The notes beneath the pieces are model-generated. The model did no database searches. It was not told the origin of the DNA and worked only from the letters and a program-made list of their open reading frames with translations. From G963691835 sp963691835 (GTDB taxonomy: Bacteria > Pseudomonadota > Alphaproteobacteria > Thalassobaculales > Thalassobaculaceae): a DNA stretch of 64,000 nt. The stretch spans positions 372,001-436,000 of the forward strand of contig OY829383.1 in the NCBI GenBank assembly GCA_963691835.1, in the 5' to 3' direction. Shown here one piece after another: positions 24,841-34,430 of this stretch. Each line of letters opens with the position of its first letter. Position 1 is the first letter of the stretch. Position numbers and translations under genes: made by a program.

Positions 24841-26976
24841 ATGACGGATACCTCGAACCAGGCACCAGAAGGCGGCGGCGGCGGTAATGCTGCGGCGGGT
24901 GGCGGGATCGATTTCGGCTCCCTTCTCGCCGCGTTCAAGAAGAGCGAGGTTTCGCTCGCCATCGGGATCGTGGCGATCCTGGCGGTTCTCATCCTGCCGA
25001 TGCCGACGTTCCTTCTGGACTTCATGCTCGGCGTCTCCATGGCGTTCTCCGTCATGATCCTGATGGTCTCGCTGTTCATTCAGCGGCCGCTGGACTTCAA
25101 TTCCTTCCCGACCGTGCTGCTGATCGCGACCATGCTCCGGCTGGCGCTCAACCTCGCCTCGACCCGATTGATCCTTGGCGAGGGGCACACGGGAACCGAC
25201 GCGGCAGGCCAAGTCATTCAGGCGTTCGGTCAGTTCATGATGGCGGGTAACCCGGTCATCGGTGTGATTGTCTTCGGCATCCTGGTCATCGTGAACTTCA
25301 TCGTGATCACCAAAGGCTCCGGCCGGATCGCCGAAGTCGCGGCACGGTTCAGCTTGGACGCGATGCCCGGCAAGCAGATGGCCATCGACGCGGACCTCTC
25401 GTCCGGCCTGATCAACGAGGACGAAGCTCGTAAGCGCCGGGAAGAACTGAGCCAGGAAAGCGGCTTTTTCGGCGCGATGGACGGCGCGTCGAAGTTCGTG
25501 CGCGGTGACGCCATCGCCGGCTTGCTGATCACCGTGATCAATGTGATCGGCGGCATCATCATCGGCATGGTCCAACAGGACATGACCTTTGACGCCGCCG
25601 GGTCCACCTACACGATCCTGACAGTCGGTGACGGCCTCGTCAGCCAGATCCCGGCCCTGATCGTCTCCACGGCGGCTGGTCTGCTCGTGACGAAGGGCGG
25701 GACCCAGGGTTCCACCGAGAAGGCCGTGTTCGGCCAGCTCGGCGGTTATCCGATGGCGATGGCGTTGTGTTCCGGCCTCATGGTCATTCTCGCCCTGCTG
25801 CCGGGCATCCCGAAGATCCCATTCATCGGCATCGCCCTGCTGCTGGCCGGTGGCACCTACATGATGTACCGCCAGACCAAGGTCGCCGAGGAGGAGGCGG
25901 CGGCCGAGGTTCAGGCTCAAGAAATGCTGCCCCCGCCGGAAGAACCGATTTCGTCGGCACTCCACATCGATCTCGTCCGCTTGGAATTGGGTTACGGTCT
26001 CCTGACTCTCGTCAGCGAAAAGGTGGAAGGCCAGAAACTCACCGACCAGATCAAGTCGCTGCGCCGCCAGTTGGCGACTGAAAGCGGCTTCATCATGCCC
26101 CAGGTCCGGATCCAGGATAATCTGCAGCTTCCCGCGAACACCTATGTCGTGCGTATCAAGGAGATTGAAGTCGCGCGGGGTGACATCAGGCCAAACCGGC
26201 TTCTGGTGATGGACCCGAGCGGTCAGCCCATCGATCTCGCCGGGACGGAGACCGTCGAGCCCACATTCGGCCTTCCCGCCATGTGGATCGGGCCGGAACA
26301 ACGGGAAGAAGCGCTGTTCAAAGGCTACACCGTCGTTGACCCGTCGACCGTCGTGACCACGCATATCACTGAGGTGATCCGCGACAACATGGCGGATCTC
26401 CTGTCTTACACAGAGACCCAGAAACTGCTCGACGAGTTGCCCGACCAGCACCAGAAGTTGGTGTCCGACGTTATCCCCAATCAGATCTCCGTGGGCGGCC
26501 TGCAGCGGGTCCTGCAGAACCTGCTTGGAGAGCGGGTGTCGATCCGGGATCTGCCGACAATTTTGGAGGGTGTCTCGGAAGCCAGCGGCTATACGCGGAA
26601 CGCCACCAACATCACCGAGCATGTCCGGACCCGTCTCGCCCGCCAGATCAGCGAACAGCACGCGCTTGATGACGGCGTCATCCCGCTTGTCACCCTATCG
26701 CCGGACTGGGAGCAGGCGTTCGGGGAGTCCATCGTCGGACAAGGTGACGACCGCCAGCTTTCGATGCCGCCGAGCGACCTCCAGCAATTCATCACGAAGG
26801 TCCGGTCGGCACTCGACAACTTCGCCCAGGTCGGGGAGGTTCCGGTGATGCTGACCTCGCCCGGCATCCGGCCCTATGTGCGCTCGATCATCGAGCGGTT
26901 CCGTCCACAGACTGTGGTAATGTCGCAGAACGAAATTCATCCGAAAGCCAAGATCCGCACCATCGGTCAGATCTAA
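24841..26976 (+). CDS. flhA: Flagellar export gate protein FlhA
   Basis: The 711-residue protein has an N-terminal block of about eight TM helices (45-340). It includes the FHIPEP signature region: RFSLDAMPGKQMAIDADLSS, NEDEARKRREELSQESGFFG and AMDGASKFVRGDAIAG. A cytoplasmic C-terminal domain (about 370-711) docks chaperone-substrate complexes. FlhA conducts protons and forms the export nonamer ring of the flagellar type III system. The length is normal. It is 41 bp after flbD with a GGAG ribosome site, and upstream of flhF-flhG. Confidence 0.98.
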   Translation: MTDTSNQAPEGGGGGNAAAGGGIDFGSLLAAFKKSEVSLAIGIVAILAVLILPMPTFLLDFMLGVSMAFSVMILMVSLFIQRPLDFNSFPTVLLIATMLRLALNLASTRLILGEGHTGTDAAGQVIQAFGQFMMAGNPVIGVIVFGILVIVNFIVITKGSGRIAEVAARFSLDAMPGKQMAIDADLSSGLINEDEARKRREELSQESGFFGAMDGASKFVRGDAIAGLLITVINVIGGIIIGMVQQDMTFDAAGSTYTILTVGDGLVSQIPALIVSTAAGLLVTKGGTQGSTEKAVFGQLGGYPMAMALCSGLMVILALLPGIPKIPFIGIALLLAGGTYMMYRQTKVAEEEAAAEVQAQEMLPPPEEPISSALHIDLVRLELGYGLLTLVSEKVEGQKLTDQIKSLRRQLATESGFIMPQVRIQDNLQLPANTYVVRIKEIEVARGDIRPNRLLVMDPSGQPIDLAGTETVEPTFGLPAMWIGPEQREEALFKGYTVVDPSTVVTTHITEVIRDNMADLLSYTETQKLLDELPDQHQKLVSDVIPNQISVGGLQRVLQNLLGERVSIRDLPTILEGVSEASGYTRNATNITEHVRTRLARQISEQHALDDGVIPLVTLSPDWEQAFGESIVGQGDDRQLSMPPSDLQQFITKVRSALDNFAQVGEVPVMLTSPGIRPYVRSIIERFRPQTVVMSQNEIHPKAKIRTIGQI

Positions 26977-27035
26977 GGTGACGGACGGGTTGTCGGCTCG
27001 ATGCTTGGAGCCCAATCCTAGGGGGTAGAGGCCGT

Positions 27036-28037
27036 ATGCGCCTAAAGACGTTCAGCGCTCCGTCGATGGCCGAGGCCATGAAGATGGTCAAGGAGCACTT
27101 CGGCGACGACGCGATCATTGTGTCTTCCCAGAAGGGCGACGGCGGTCTTGGCGTTCGCGTGACCGCAGCGATTGAACCCCGGGATGACGACTACGACGAC
27201 GATTGGGATGCGTTCGCCGACGAAGAGCAGTTGGACCCGTTCGACGTCATCTCGGAGGCGTTGGCACATCACGGCGTGCCGCCGGATCTTATGGACAAGA
27301 TCCTGCGGACAGCGTCAGGCATCGAGATCGAAGATCCGAATCTGGCCCTGGCCGGTGCATTCGATCAGCACTTCAGATTTGCCCCGTTGCCGACCGCCGC
27401 CAGCGGGCGGTCAATCGTTCTGGTCGGTCAACCGGGTGCTGGAAAGACCGTGACGACGGCGAAACTCGCGACCCGTGCGGTCATGGCCAAGCAGAAGGTT
27501 CATGTGATCACCACGGACACGGTACGCGCAGGGGGCTTCGCGCAGCTCGAGGCGTTCACGCGCCTGCTGGGCCTGCAATTGATGAGCGCGGACACGCCTG
27601 AGCAATTGCGCGATACCGTAACGGCCTGCCCGGTCGGGGAGCAGATCCTGGTGGACTGCGCCGGGGGCAATCCGTTCGACAGCCGTGATTTCGGAAAGCA
27701 GGCCGACTTGTTGGGGGCCATCGACGCTGAAGTAGCCCTGGTCATGGCCGCTGGCGGCGACCCGCTGGAAGCCGGTGAGATCGCGGAGGCCTACCGTGAC
27801 ATGGGCGCGCGCCGACTGGTGGTGACCCGGATCGACGTTGCCCGGCGGCTTGGCGCGATGCTCAACGCGGCCTCTGCCGGACGGTTCACCCTATCGGAAG
27901 TTGGCGTCGGCTCGAACGTCGCCGACGGCCTGAAACCCATCAATCCCGTTTCTATGGCACGGCTGTTGCTGCCACAGGAAACGGAAGAGGCGCGGGCAGC
28001 GCCGGCGAGAGCCGCCGCCGCCCGTGGTGCCATGTGA
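27036..28037 (+). CDS. flhF: Flagellar-placement GTPase FlhF
   Basis: The 333-residue protein starts MRLKTFSAPSMAEAMKMVKE, typical of FlhF. After a short linker it carries an SRP-type GTPase: GQPGAGKTVTTAKLATRA (P-loop), TTDTVRAGGFAQLEAF, and LVTRID as the G4 element (TRID instead of TKXD). FlhF recruits FliF to the pole and sets flagellar site and number together with FlhG. Its 3' end overlaps the upstream sequence of flhG. FlhF has usually 350-450 residues, so this one has a short linker. Confidence 0.92.
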   Translation: MRLKTFSAPSMAEAMKMVKEHFGDDAIIVSSQKGDGGLGVRVTAAIEPRDDDYDDDWDAFADEEQLDPFDVISEALAHHGVPPDLMDKILRTASGIEIEDPNLALAGAFDQHFRFAPLPTAASGRSIVLVGQPGAGKTVTTAKLATRAVMAKQKVHVITTDTVRAGGFAQLEAFTRLLGLQLMSADTPEQLRDTVTACPVGEQILVDCAGGNPFDSRDFGKQADLLGAIDAEVALVMAAGGDPLEAGEIAEAYRDMGARRLVVTRIDVARRLGAMLNAASAGRFTLSEVGVGSNVADGLKPINPVSMARLLLPQETEEARAAPARAAAARGAM

Positions 28038-28068
28038 TCAACGCTCGGACGGACAAAAGGACCGAGAT

Positions 28069-28878
28069 ATGAAAAGGCCATCCTCTCTCGCCACTGACCG
28101 ACCGGCCTCCGCGGGAGCTAACCCCATGACCAAAGGTCGAAACATCGTTGCCGTCGCCTCTGGCAAAGGCGGTGTCGGCAAGACCTGGTTCTCGATCACC
28201 CTCGCCCACGGCTTCGCGCGGATGGGACAGAAGGTCCTGTTGTTCGATGCGGATCTTGGCCTCGCCAACGTGGACATTCAGTTGGGCCTGATGCCACAGC
28301 GCGACCTTGGCGGCGTGATCGCCGGGCGTCTTACGCTGCCTCAGGCCAAGGTTCATTACCCGGAAGGGGATTTCGACGTCATCGCCGGGCGCTCCGGTTC
28401 CGGCAGCCTGGCAACCCTTCCGACGCCCCGGCTCCAACAACTCGGAAACGATCTGGTCAAGCTGTCGACCTCCTATGACCGCGTCGTGATGGACCTGGGT
28501 GCAGGCCTCGACCGGACGGTCCGCATGCTGGCTGGACGTGCCGGTCAGGTTCTCGTCGTCACGACAACCGAGCCGACATCCCTGACCGACGCCTATGCGT
28601 TCGTGAAGGTCACCGCACAAGCCGACGCAAGCGTGGACATTCGGGTGATCGTGAATAACGCAGACACGGTGAACGACGGCCGGCGAACGTATGAAACCCT
28701 CCGAAAGGCCTGTGACAACTTCCTCGGCTTCGCGCCACCCCTCGCCGGGATCATTCGGCGGGATCGAAAGGTGTTCGACGCGATCCGGGCTCAGACGCCG
28801 ATCCTGACCCGCGCACCGTCCGCCCCGGCGGCGAGTGATGTGGAGAGCATCGTGGATCGGCTGATCGAGGACGAGTGA
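28069..28878 (+). CDS. flhG: FlhG (FleN/YlxH), MinD-like ATPase
   Basis: This 269-residue protein has the MinD/ParA deviant Walker A motif SGKGGVGKTWFSITLA, then VLLFDADLGLANVDIQLGL and VMDLGAG. FlhG restricts flagellar number by stimulating FlhF GTP hydrolysis and, in some bacteria, by inhibiting the master regulator. The start at 28069 (MKRPSSLA) was chosen because AAGGA lies 9 bases upstream. An in-frame start at 28024 would overlap flhF and has no ribosome site. It ends in a GTGA overlap with the next gene. Confidence 0.92.
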   Translation: MKRPSSLATDRPASAGANPMTKGRNIVAVASGKGGVGKTWFSITLAHGFARMGQKVLLFDADLGLANVDIQLGLMPQRDLGGVIAGRLTLPQAKVHYPEGDFDVIAGRSGSGSLATLPTPRLQQLGNDLVKLSTSYDRVVMDLGAGLDRTVRMLAGRAGQVLVVTTTEPTSLTDAYAFVKVTAQADASVDIRVIVNNADTVNDGRRTYETLRKACDNFLGFAPPLAGIIRRDRKVFDAIRAQTPILTRAPSAPAASDVESIVDRLIEDE

Positions 28879-31211
28879 GCACGGTCCAACCGGCCGGCGC
28901 GCCGTCTCAGGCCGCCGCGTCACAGGCCGCCGCACCTGCCAGGGTCATCGGCGGCAGTGACGTGCTCGCCCGGGCCGAAGGACGGCCTGTCGAGGGTCAG
29001 GTCACGGAAAACACCAACGGCCGGATTACGGTCCGGACAGAAAACGGCTCCGTCCAATTGGATGTGGGCCGTCCGCCGCCGCCGGGACTGCGCTCGGGCA
29101 CCGCCGTGACAGTGCAGAGCTCCCCGAACGATCCGTCTCTGGCCACGGTTTCGTCGCGGTCCGGCAATGCTCAAGCGAGCGGAAACGCAAGCGCTCCGCC
29201 GCCGCCTTCCTCCTCCGCCAGCACGCAGGCAACAGGCAGCCAGACGGCGGCGGCGGCCAGCGCCGCACGGGCGCCGGCCCCACCACCGGCGTTGTCGGTT
29301 GGCAGTACGGTCATCGCCACGGTGGTTCAGCGGCCAAGCCCCGAAGCCGCCCGGCAACTGCCGCCGGTCACAACCAACCCATCGGCCGCCTCCGCTCCAG
29401 CATCAGCGGCACCGCCTCAGGCACCCAGTCAGAGCGGAGCCCCGCAGACGGCGCCCGCATCAAGTCAGTCGTCTTCCCCATCACCCCAGCCGGCAACAAG
29501 CGCAGGCGCGGCTGCCTCGGCCGCCGGAGCCACCCAGGCCATCAGCGCCCAACTAGCGGCCCAAACACCCATTCCGGCGGGCATTCCTGTCCAAGTGGGC
29601 CCAACGGCAGCGGCCACCGGTCAGCAGAATGCGGAGTCCGGGTTGGCGAAAATCGTGAGATCCCTCCTCGGCACGCAAGCGGGCAACGGGGGACCGGCGC
29701 CGGGCAAGGCAGCCGCCGGGCAAGCAGCAGCAGCCTCGAGCGGCTCTTCGCAAGGGAGGTCACTTCCGTCTGTTAGTGGCGGCAGCGGCGGCGCACAGCC
29801 CGCGACCAACGCTCCGGCAACAACCGGCCAACCCTCTTCAGGCCCGCCTCAAGGGCTCGATCGGGCGGCCGTTCTACCCAACGACCGCCAGGCGGCAGGA
29901 TACGCCGCAATTGGCCGCGCCAGCTCATTGTTGCGAACCCTTCAAACCGCTGAAAGCGGACGGGTTTTCACAAACCTGCCGTCGAGCTCCGCGTCCCCCA
30001 CTGGTGCCGGCCTTCCTCCCGGCACGCAACTCCCGGTGCGGCTCTTGGATATAGCCCCGCCAGAAACCCGCGCGGCCCAACCTCAAGCATCGACGTCAGC
30101 GACGGCATCTGCCAGCAGCCCTTCCTCTGCAGCATCCGCCGGACAGGCCACCGCGTCCGCAGGCGGTTCCCAGACCCCGACACAAGCCGTTGGCAACCAG
30201 CCACAGGCTGTATCCACACCGAATGCGTCGCCTCCCCCTTCTTCCGCCACCAACACAGCGGGCGGGCAGCCCCCGGCACAAACGGCGGGCGGGTCTTCGC
30301 CAACGCCCGCGGGACCAGCAGCCCCGGCGTCGGGACTCCCACCAGCACCTGGTTCCGCTGTGCTGACTGGGTTTGTGAGCGGTGTGACCTCATCGGGTCA
30401 GCCGATCCTGTCGACGGTGCTCGGCGTGCTGACGCTGACCGCACGCGGAGAGGTGGCGCTCGGCACCCGGCTGTCGATGGAGATGGCAGGCGCCCGGGCG
30501 AGCGCCGACAGTGCGGCCGGACGCTCCAGCGGGCCCCAGGCGCCTGCCCCGCTCCAAAGCCTGACCCAGAATTGGGGCAATCTCGACGACGCACTTAGAG
30601 CCCTGCCGGGCCTGGATCCGGCCATGGGCGGTCTGGACCAACAGGTTCTGCCTCGGGCAGGACGGCAGCTCACCGCATCGCTCGCCTTCTTTATCTCAGC
30701 CTTGAAAGGCGGGGATATCCGCACATGGCTTGGCGACGGGGCGATGCGGGCGTTGGAACGGGGCCGCCCAGGGACCGGTGCCGCACTCAATGAAGAGTTC
30801 CGCTCTCTCTCCCGCGCGGCGGAAACCAGCGACAGCGGATGGCGCGGGATCTTCATTCCCCTGTTCGAGAACGATGACTCCCGACAGCTCCGGCTGTTCG
30901 TCCACCCGGACGAGCAAGGGTCGAATGGTGGCGAGGGTGGCGGCACCCGTTTTCTGGTCGACCTCGCCCTGTCCGCGGTCGGTGACTTTCAGATCGATGG
31001 GTTGGTCCGCCGTGACAGGATCGACCTGATGATCCGGACGTCGGAACCGTTGCCGCCGGATATGAGGGCGGACATCCGGTCAATCTTCACGGACACCCTC
31101 CACGGCAGCCGGTTGACGGGAACCTTGGATTTCAGGGCCGGAGCGCCGGCCCCGTTGCCGGTGGAAGAGGTTCGGGGCTACAAGGAGGACGTTCCCGACC
31201 TTACTGCGTGA
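28875..31211 (+). CDS. Large Ala/Pro/Ser-rich protein with FliK-like C-terminal domain
   Basis: The gene starts with GTG overlapping the flhG stop, implying translational coupling. Of 778 residues, 60-490 are low-complexity Ala/Pro/Ser/Gln, probably unstructured. The last 150 residues are folded: WRGIFIPLFENDDSRQLRLF, then RFLVDLALSAVGDFQIDGLV and RRDRIDLMIRTSEPLP. This layout is like the FliK C-terminal domain, in which a beta-alpha fold contacts FlhB. It may be a second secreted ruler-like protein or a cytoplasmic export factor. A canonical FliK is already encoded at 13007-14923. No signal peptide or TM helix is seen. Confidence 0.65.
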   Translation: MSTVQPAGAPSQAAASQAAAPARVIGGSDVLARAEGRPVEGQVTENTNGRITVRTENGSVQLDVGRPPPPGLRSGTAVTVQSSPNDPSLATVSSRSGNAQASGNASAPPPPSSSASTQATGSQTAAAASAARAPAPPPALSVGSTVIATVVQRPSPEAARQLPPVTTNPSAASAPASAAPPQAPSQSGAPQTAPASSQSSSPSPQPATSAGAAASAAGATQAISAQLAAQTPIPAGIPVQVGPTAAATGQQNAESGLAKIVRSLLGTQAGNGGPAPGKAAAGQAAAASSGSSQGRSLPSVSGGSGGAQPATNAPATTGQPSSGPPQGLDRAAVLPNDRQAAGYAAIGRASSLLRTLQTAESGRVFTNLPSSSASPTGAGLPPGTQLPVRLLDIAPPETRAAQPQASTSATASASSPSSAASAGQATASAGGSQTPTQAVGNQPQAVSTPNASPPPSSATNTAGGQPPAQTAGGSSPTPAGPAAPASGLPPAPGSAVLTGFVSGVTSSGQPILSTVLGVLTLTARGEVALGTRLSMEMAGARASADSAAGRSSGPQAPAPLQSLTQNWGNLDDALRALPGLDPAMGGLDQQVLPRAGRQLTASLAFFISALKGGDIRTWLGDGAMRALERGRPGTGAALNEEFRSLSRAAETSDSGWRGIFIPLFENDDSRQLRLFVHPDEQGSNGGEGGGTRFLVDLALSAVGDFQIDGLVRRDRIDLMIRTSEPLPPDMRADIRSIFTDTLHGSRLTGTLDFRAGAPAPLPVEEVRGYKEDVPDLTA

Positions 31212-31218
31212 GGAGCCG

Positions 31219-31929
31219 ATGGCGCTGCCGAAGGCGATCCTGTTCGATCTTGACGAAACCCTGATCACCACCAACACCCGGCCCCGCCTCGCATGGCGCG
31301 AGTCGATCGAACGGCATGCGGGCGACGATTATGCGGTCGATCTTCACGCAGCAGCGGAAGCGGTTATCCACGCCGCCCGGCATTTCTGGTCAGACCAGGA
31401 CCGTCATAGGGAAGGCCGCCTGGACATCCCAAAGACGATGCGACACATCGTGCGCTCGGCACTCTCGGAAACGACGGCCCTGGATCACGAGGTTCTGGAC
31501 CGTATCGCCGACGACTACCGAGCGGAGCAGGTTCGGCGCACGACCTTCTTCCCAGGTGTGATCGAAACGCTGGAAGGGCTGCGCGGACGCGGCGTCAAAT
31601 TGGGGCTGATCACCAACGGTGCCGCCGAGCCCCAGCGGGCGAAGGTGGAGCGTTTTGGGCTGGAACCACATTTCGATCATGTTCAGATCGAAGGGGAGTT
31701 GGGCGTCGGCAAGCCCGAGCCCGCCGCCTACCATCACGCGGTGGGCGCGCTCGGAACCGCGATCGAAGAGACCTGGATCGTCGGCGACAATCTCGAGTGG
31801 GAAGTCGCGGTACCCAAGTCCCTGGGCTTTCACACGATCTGGCGGGACCCCCACGATCGCGGCCTGCCCGCTCACGCCGCAGCCGAACCGCATCGCATTC
31901 TTGTCCACCTGCCAGACCTGCTGGCCTAA
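31219..31929 (+). CDS. HAD-superfamily phosphatase
   Basis: The 236-residue protein has HAD motif I AILFDLDETLI (residues 6-16), motif II GLITNGAA (about 128), a conserved lysine in GVGKPEPAAY and motif IV WIVGDNLEWEV. The helical cap between 20 and 100 is of the C1 type, like N-acylneuraminate-9-phosphatase or YjjG nucleotidases. The real substrate is unknown. It follows the FliK-like gene by 7 bp with a GAGGAG site, so it may be read through from the flagellar operon. Confidence 0.88.
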   Translation: MALPKAILFDLDETLITTNTRPRLAWRESIERHAGDDYAVDLHAAAEAVIHAARHFWSDQDRHREGRLDIPKTMRHIVRSALSETTALDHEVLDRIADDYRAEQVRRTTFFPGVIETLEGLRGRGVKLGLITNGAAEPQRAKVERFGLEPHFDHVQIEGELGVGKPEPAAYHHAVGALGTAIEETWIVGDNLEWEVAVPKSLGFHTIWRDPHDRGLPAHAAAEPHRILVHLPDLLA

Positions 31930-31973
31930 CGCGACGTCAGTTTCTCCCAACGATCAAAGACCGGGATCAAGCC

Positions 31974-32465
31974 ATGTCCGATACCTTGCCCGAAATCCGC
32001 GCCCTGCTTGAAGCATCGGGAACCGCGTTCGAGGTATGGGACTGCGATCCGGATCTCGCGGATACGGCGGTCTTCTGCAAAGAGTACGACGTGCCGATGG
32101 ACAAGTCGGCCAACACCATCCTCGTTCGTTCCAAGACAGGTGAGCTGAAGTTCGCCGCCTGTGTCGTGCTGGCCACCCACCGGCTCGACGTCAACAACGT
32201 GGTCCGGAAGAAACTTGGCGCGCGGAAAGTCTCTTTCGCCTCTGCCGACGAAACGCGGGAGATGACGGGCATGGAAATCGGCGGCGTAACGGCCCTCGGC
32301 CTGCCATCGACGCTGCCGCTCTGGATCGATGCGGATGTCATGACAAAGGACTATGTGATCCTAGGCGGTGGCAATCGGACCTCGAAACTGAAGGTCGAGC
32401 CCCGGCTGTTCGACAGCACCCCGATGACAGAGGTCGTTGACGGTCTGGCAAAGCCCATCCCATGA
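31974..32465 (+). CDS. YbaK/EbsC-type aminoacyl-tRNA deacylase domain protein
   Basis: The 163-residue protein has the YbaK/prolyl-tRNA-deacylase fold: residues 38-60 include KSANTILVRS, then LATHRLDVNNVVRKKLGARK and GGVTALGLPSTLPLWID. These proteins hydrolyse mischarged tRNAs such as Cys- or Ala-tRNA(Pro). The ATG at 31974 was chosen because it begins the family-conserved part. A longer frame from 31797 overlaps the HAD gene heavily. Confidence 0.82.
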   Translation: MSDTLPEIRALLEASGTAFEVWDCDPDLADTAVFCKEYDVPMDKSANTILVRSKTGELKFAACVVLATHRLDVNNVVRKKLGARKVSFASADETREMTGMEIGGVTALGLPSTLPLWIDADVMTKDYVILGGGNRTSKLKVEPRLFDSTPMTEVVDGLAKPIP

Positions 32466-32481
32466 CCGCCCGGCCCCGACA

Positions 32482-33783
32482 ATGGTGACCGGCGAGGGAG
32501 GCGGCCCGGCTGTCCAGAGCGCAGGGCAACCTCGCACCCATATCCGCTCGTTGCTCTCGGACGGCGACTACCTCCGCATCTGGCTGGTCGGCGGGATCGC
32601 CGGGGTAACGCGGTGGCTGGAGATGCTGGCAACCGGCATCTTCGCTTATGAGACAACCGGCTCCCCGGCGCTGGTGGCATTGATCCCCCTCCTCCGGCTC
32701 GCGCCGATGGCCATCTGCGGGAGTGCGATGGGGGCCGTCGCCGACCGCCTCGACCGGCGGGTGGTCCTCAAGGCGGGCATTGTTCTGTCATGGGTGACGA
32801 TGATCGTCATGCTGGGCCTCGCCCTGTTTGACGCGATTGCGTACTGGCACGTCGCGGTCGCCTCGGGGATCGGTGGCATCTTCTGGACCATGGACATGCC
32901 CGTCCGGCGGCGGATCGTCGGAGATATCTCGGGATCGACACGTCTCGTCACGGCGATGAGCCTCGACAGCGCGACGAACAATGCGACACGGGCGATCGGC
33001 CCCCTCGCTGGCGGCTTTGTTTATGAAACCCTCGGTCTCGTCGGCGTCTATGCCCTGACCTCCATCGGCTTCGTGCTGGCCTTCGGGCTGACCATGGGCA
33101 TCCGGACCCGCGGTGACATCCTGGAGGCGGACGGGCCAAGCAGCGGACTACGCTCGGCCGTCTCCCAGTTCAGTCGCGATCTCTCCGCTGGCTTCCGCTT
33201 TGCGATCCGGGATCAGCCGGTTCGATGGGTTCTTGCCGTGACCGTCGTCTTCAACGTCTGGGGCTTTCCCGTGATGTCGATGCTGCCGGTTCTGGGAAAG
33301 GAACGGCTCAGCCTTGACCCTTCCGAGATCGGCTTCCTGGCGGCCTCCGAGGGCCTTGGCGCGTTGGCGGGTGCGCTTTTCCTTGCGAACAGACCACCAC
33401 CCGAAAGACGGTTCGCTGTGGTCTATTACGGCGGGGTCCTTCTCTACGTCACGATCGTCATTGTGCTGGCGGGCCTGACATCCCTGCCGTTGGCGTTGCT
33501 CGGCCTTACGGTCCTGGGCTTCGCGACGGCTGCCTTCAGTTCCATGCAGAGCACGCTGATATACACCATCGCACCACCTGAGATGCGGAGCCGGATATTC
33601 GGACTTTTGGCACTGTGCATCGGGTCGGGGCTGTTCGGACTCGCGAACATCGGGCTGATGGCTGAGGTCGCCGGTGTCGCGACGGCGCTGGCGGTGGTCG
33701 GCCTTCAGGGCTTGGCTGCGATGGGGATCTTGGCACTGATCCGCCCAAAGGGGCCGATCATTCCGCCAGCGCGTCTCCCCTGA
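32482..33783 (+). CDS. MFS transporter
   Basis: About 433 residues form roughly twelve hydrophobic helices, with a typical inter-helix loop GAVADRLDRRVVLKAGI after the second helix and a central cytosolic loop around 190-215. The sequence resembles EntS/MFS_3-type exporters of small molecules, but the substrate cannot be read. The start is uncertain: the ATGs at 32437 and 32482 both lack a ribosome site. The later one avoids overlap with the YbaK-like gene. It is convergent with the next gene. Confidence 0.8.
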   Translation: MVTGEGGGPAVQSAGQPRTHIRSLLSDGDYLRIWLVGGIAGVTRWLEMLATGIFAYETTGSPALVALIPLLRLAPMAICGSAMGAVADRLDRRVVLKAGIVLSWVTMIVMLGLALFDAIAYWHVAVASGIGGIFWTMDMPVRRRIVGDISGSTRLVTAMSLDSATNNATRAIGPLAGGFVYETLGLVGVYALTSIGFVLAFGLTMGIRTRGDILEADGPSSGLRSAVSQFSRDLSAGFRFAIRDQPVRWVLAVTVVFNVWGFPVMSMLPVLGKERLSLDPSEIGFLAASEGLGALAGALFLANRPPPERRFAVVYYGGVLLYVTIVIVLAGLTSLPLALLGLTVLGFATAAFSSMQSTLIYTIAPPEMRSRIFGLLALCIGSGLFGLANIGLMAEVAGVATALAVVGLQGLAAMGILALIRPKGPIIPPARLP

Positions 33784-33798
33784 CGGCCGCCGCGCGGA

Positions 33799-34170
33799 TC
33801 AGGCAGCCTCAGCGATGGCCGCCTCGGGCCCTTCCATGAAGACACATCGCAGGGTCTCGACCCCGGCGTAAAGACATGCGGCGAAGCGATGATTGCCGTC
33901 CGCAAGCGTGCCGCCCTGAATGGTGACCACCGTCTTGCTGAGATCGCCGAACCGCACCAGCCAGGCGACGCGCGCCGCATGGTCCAGCGCCGACATGGGC
34001 ATGTTCGGATCGCGGCTGTCGTCAGGCGCGATGAGCCGCCCCTCGGTAAGGGCCGTGGCAATATCGAAGTCGGTGATGCGGCGATCGCTACCCGCCCAAA
34101 GCGGGTAGTCGGACAGGCCACAGATTTCGGCAACATCAAGAATGTCGCGGGCCTCGACGCGCAAAGGCAT
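33799..34170 (-). CDS. Small ParB/Srx-fold protein
   Basis: The 123-residue protein has a ParB N-terminal-like motif, TLADGNHRFAACLYAGVETL, in which DGNHR matches the DGxHR nucleotide-binding motif of ParB/sulfiredoxin-like domains. There is no HTH, so it is not a partition ParB. The ATG at 34170 is preferred to that at 34188 because a GGGAG site precedes it by about 10 bases. The neighbours give no clear link. Confidence 0.6.
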   Translation of the reverse strand: MPLRVEARDILDVAEICGLSDYPLWAGSDRRITDFDIATALTEGRLIAPDDSRDPNMPMSALDHAARVAWLVRFGDLSKTVVTIQGGTLADGNHRFAACLYAGVETLRCVFMEGPEAAIAEAA

Positions 34171-34430
34171 CGCCACGGTCTCCCTCATTCACATCGTCGG
34201 CGCTCCGGGCAATCCGGAGGGTCGGCGACGGTCGGGAGGAAGCTCCGCCCGCTGTCCGTCTGGCGCCCGTACCGTCGATCCGGGCCGTTCGAACAAACAG
34301 CGTTTTCGCATGGATGCCATGCACTTCTTGCAGAGCTTTGGCGATTGAGTTTTTCCCAATTCTTGGCCTCAGAAAACGTCCCTGAGAGCTCCATAGACGC
34401 GCCATTGAGATGTCCGCGAAGGAGCCTGGG

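Noticed and set aside
29000..30300. Several frames in the low-complexity part of the FliK-like gene
   Set aside because: They come from strongly biased GC-rich Ala/Pro codons and are shadows of one gene.
33799..34170. Partition protein ParB
   Set aside because: Only the DGNHR-type domain is present; it lacks the HTH and dimerisation parts and no parA is adjacent.
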